This document shows positions 62,104-64,000 of a stretch of 64,000 nucleotides of DNA, one piece after another. Each line of letters opens with the position of its first letter. The first letter of the stretch is position 1. A model generated the notes under the pieces. That model worked only from the letters and a program-made list of their open reading frames with translations, had not been told where the DNA came from and made no database searches. The stretch spans positions 18,736-82,735 of the forward strand of contig NZ_AMZN01000003.1 of the NCBI RefSeq assembly GCF_000331535.1, read 5' to 3'. Source of the stretch: Fulvivirga imtechensis AK7. Lineage in GTDB: Bacteria > Bacteroidota > Bacteroidia > Cytophagales > Cyclobacteriaceae. A program made the position numbers and the translations under genes.

Positions 62104-62673
62104 TTATTCGATATAAATTGCTAATCTGATTTTTCGATAATTTGTTTTGTTGTTGCCGAGCATGAAAAGATAAGCTTTAGGATTATTGTTTTCAGTCCAT
62201 TTTATTCCGTCTAGAAAAGTAGTTTCTGAATTTGGAGAATTGATTTCAACATCTGAAGGAGTTCCCAATTTATCAGTTAGTTTGTTTTGCAGATACCGAA
62301 ATTTCTCGTTAAATAATTGCTTATTTATGTTGTTGTTATCGCAATCAACCCATTCATAGAGAATCACTTTTACCGAATTATCCTCAGAATTATAAAAGTA
62401 TTCGACTTCATGTAAAAGGTCTCCTTCTAACCGCTGGTACGTTCTCGGTGTAGAAAGATTAAATTGTTTAGCATTAGGATAAATTCCTTCTCCAATTCTT
62501 ATAAGATGGCCTGGTGTTGTGTCTTTAGATTTTATTTGTTTTTCATACTGGACTGCCTCCTGTAACGATAATCTTTCGAATTCTTCAAAGCGATTCTTTT
62601 TGAAAATGTATCTACTTGGATTGCAAGAAGATAAAATTACTAGGATTAATATGGTTTTTGCAAGGTTTTTCAT
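62104..62673 (-). CDS. Small lipoprotein of unknown function
   Basis: A 189-residue protein with lipoprotein signal (MKNLAKTILILVILSSC, Cys17). The mature part is alpha/beta with RIGEGIYPNAKQFNLSTPRT and HEVEYFYNSEDNSVKVILYE segments. No family recognised. First of three similar-sized minus-strand genes with signal peptides near the window end, but their sequences are not obviously related. Confidence 0.7.
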   Translation of the reverse strand: MKNLAKTILILVILSSCNPSRYIFKKNRFEEFERLSLQEAVQYEKQIKSKDTTPGHLIRIGEGIYPNAKQFNLSTPRTYQRLEGDLLHEVEYFYNSEDNSVKVILYEWVDCDNNNINKQLFNEKFRYLQNKLTDKLGTPSDVEINSPNSETTFLDGIKWTENNNPKAYLFMLGNNKTNYRKIRLAIYIE

Positions 62674-62686
62674 TAAATGGCATCAA

Positions 62687-62720
62687 TAGCCCCGACTAAG
62701 AAATGCTCCGATGGGGGCTA
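62687..62720 (-). terminator. Hairpin between two secreted-protein genes
   Basis: Stem TAGCCCC (62687-62693) and GGGGCTA (62714-62720) with further pairing inside. The stop codon of the gene at 62718 lies in the stem. It could end that transcript. Confidence 0.55.
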
Positions 62721-63191
62721 CTCTTTTAAGGTGTCTAATTTAATTTCCAGCATTTCGGTCAGGATGTTCTCTGCGTCTATCTGTTCCAGTGTTTCTCCGT
62801 TTACTTTTATTGAATCAAATTCCTGAATGGCGAGTTCGTCTATTTGATAATCAAATAAGAATATACAATTACATTCGGCAACTTCTAGCAATTCAACCTC
62901 ATTGCCATCTTCGTCTGTTAGTGTGGTCGGCTTAGTCCAAAATTTTAAATTCAAAACTCTCCCTTTCAGTTCGACTCCAGCATCAAAATTGCCGTTACAC
63001 GGTCCATACGTCCGCAATTGGATTTCTGTGAGTCCCTTTAGCTGGTCTATCTTGATAACCCTGGAACTGTCATTGAAGTGTTCTTCAAGGCATCGTGAGT
63101 AAGTAAAAGAGGATATAGTCTGTCCGAATGAACTTAACGTAAATGCCAGACAAAGTAGAATAAAGCTTATTTTAGTAACTGATGTTCTCAT
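62718..63191 (-). CDS. Secreted protein of unknown function
   Basis: A 157-residue protein (ATG 63191) with signal peptide MRTSVTKISFILLCLAFTLS (cleavage near SFGQ). The mature part is a mixed domain with Cys at three places (SRCLEE, YGPCNGNFD, CNCIFLFD). No family recognised. In-frame ATG 63257 would place 22 polar residues before the signal and is rejected. Confidence 0.68.
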   Translation of the reverse strand: MRTSVTKISFILLCLAFTLSSFGQTISSFTYSRCLEEHFNDSSRVIKIDQLKGLTEIQLRTYGPCNGNFDAGVELKGRVLNLKFWTKPTTLTDEDGNEVELLEVAECNCIFLFDYQIDELAIQEFDSIKVNGETLEQIDAENILTEMLEIKLDTLKE

Positions 63192-63288
63192 GTGTTGTCT
63201 GCAAGCCACTATCGATCTTTGTTCTTCAGGAATATTTACAACGCCACACCCATCCACAACCTGTTTGTTGGGTTGTAGGTCGTTTACT

Positions 63289-63828
63289 TTATTTTACCTC
63301 TTTATAGAATCTAATATTACCTAATTTTTCGTCATAAAAGGAGAAGGATACTCCCAAAGAATCATAAGACATATAAGTTTCTTTAGAGCCCGGAAATTCA
63401 CCATATTCTGAAACCGTTGATACTGATGTATAGCTTGGTAAACCAAAAGCTTTTGCAATATCGTCTATAGTAGTTTTTTCATTAGCAACATCTATCTTGC
63501 CAGAAAATGGACTAAATTCGGATGACTTATAGTATAAAAAAACAGTCACCACTTTACCATTTTTTGTAGATATCTGAATCCCTTTATCATAATAGTTAAA
63601 GTATTTTTCACCGTCTGATTGTTCCCACGCCTTATCTACTTCATCTGGTTGTCCTAAATTTATGGTTATTTCCTTCTCATCCGTTCCCCGTCCAATTTTG
63701 TTCAGTCCTGAATACAAGTCAAACCGTAAATCGTTGTCAACCCCCGTATGCTTACTTGTACCGCAGCTGTAAAGGAGAAAAAATATTAATCCTCCAATCA
63801 GAAATATTTTAGATTTAGAGTTCTCCAT
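63289..63828 (-). CDS. Lipoprotein of unknown function
   Basis: A 179-residue protein with lipoprotein signal (MENSKSKIFLIGGLIFFLLY, Cys22). The mature part is strand-rich (KYFNYYDKGIQISTKNGKVV; EKLGNIRFYKEVK at the end) with no recognised family. It lies between short flanking sequences that might belong to a cassette-like structure (see 63837-63966). Confidence 0.7.
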   Translation of the reverse strand: MENSKSKIFLIGGLIFFLLYSCGTSKHTGVDNDLRFDLYSGLNKIGRGTDEKEITINLGQPDEVDKAWEQSDGEKYFNYYDKGIQISTKNGKVVTVFLYYKSSEFSPFSGKIDVANEKTTIDDIAKAFGLPSYTSVSTVSEYGEFPGSKETYMSYDSLGVSFSFYDEKLGNIRFYKEVK

Positions 63829-63836
63829 AATGACCT

Positions 63837-63966
63837 ACAACGGTCGAGTGTATGAGCAGTAGCGGATTTTAACCCACTAAACTGTCAGATAGCACCGACC
63901 TTTGATTTATAGTTTTACGTTTCAAAATAGCACTGAACCCGCTATTGCTTATACACAATGTTGAAC
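63837..63966. repeat. Long imperfect hairpin near window end
   Basis: Left arm GTGTATGAGCAGTAGCGG and right arm CCGCTATTGCTTATACAC are inverted repeats with two mismatches, bounded by CAAC on the left and GTTGAAC on the right. The loop between is about 60 bases. The bounding sequences fit the GTTRRRY right box of integron attC sites in form only; no integrase gene is in the window. Confidence 0.55.
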
Positions 63967-64000
63967 CGAACACCTACGGTGGAGGGCACAACGGATTACA

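Noticed and set aside
1..64000. CRISPR arrays, tRNA and rRNA genes, prophage
   Set aside because: No regularly spaced direct repeats, no tRNA-like TpsiC-arm pattern and no phage structural genes were noticed.

Overview
The window looks like part of the chromosome of a bacterium of the Bacteroidota, most likely a marine or soil Cytophagales relative. The reasons are: starts mostly without Shine-Dalgarno sites, TAnnTTTG-type -7 promoter boxes, many small lipoproteins with Cys lipoboxes, TonB and ECF-sigma genes, DUF-rich single-gene transcription units, a pinensin-like peptide precursor, and eCIS-core (DUF4157) cargo proteins. No rRNA, tRNA or CRISPR array was seen. Function calls come from reading motifs by eye; no database search was possible.

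Layout. 0-16 kb: end of a maltokinase gene and glgB (alpha-glucan synthesis), a sigma/membrane protein/TonB operon, a large zinc metalloprotease, rluD, and membrane, GAF-domain and secreted proteins. 15.5-26 kb: a PLP decarboxylase, type III pantothenate kinase (coaX), a cysteine-cluster protein, a MaoC hydratase, an orphan lanthipeptide-like precursor (20242-20499), ferritin with a 2Fe-2S ferredoxin-like protein, a DsrE protein, and a NarL-type two-component system with a membrane partner. 26-36 kb is accessory: secreted or lipoprotein genes of unknown function, an ORF-less group II intron (28815-29430), and two eCIS-core cargo genes. The two cargo genes share a 353-bp block with a single visible mismatch but end in different putative toxin domains, one CheD-like deamidase and one OTU-like cysteine protease.

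37.0-41.7 kb holds the most interesting locus. Two tiny genes of 43 and 42 codons share a leader and have diverged two-cysteine cores. They are followed by a hairpin, a protein with a class I isoprenoid synthase part and a terpene-cyclase/prenyltransferase-like toroid part, and a membrane protein that joins a PqqD-like domain, an M50 site-2 protease, a MauE-like domain and a thioredoxin-like CxxC domain. This has the shape of an undescribed peptide natural-product system in which cysteine oxidation, proteolysis and possibly isoprenoid chemistry meet. A third possible eCIS cargo gene follows at 42.1 kb.

43-64 kb returns to ordinary genes: an S9 peptidase, an XRE regulator opposite three small genes, a PhoD-like phosphatase, a polyprenyl synthase, RNase R, a 3'-5' exonuclease, lipB, a YraN protein, a TPR membrane protein, an isolated isoprenoid-synthase-like protein, rsgA, a CPBP protease and three small secreted proteins.

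The gaps are rich in dispersed, mostly palindromic non-coding repeats in several families: a three-copy hairpin element at 14.5, 37.2 and 51.7 kb; a 290-bp element at 3.5 and 21.8 kb; a composite family at 3.3, 22.9 and 54.9 kb with nested insertions; a hairpin family at 58-62 kb; a 166-bp palindromic element at 8.2 kb; and a tandem duplication at 10.1-10.6 kb.
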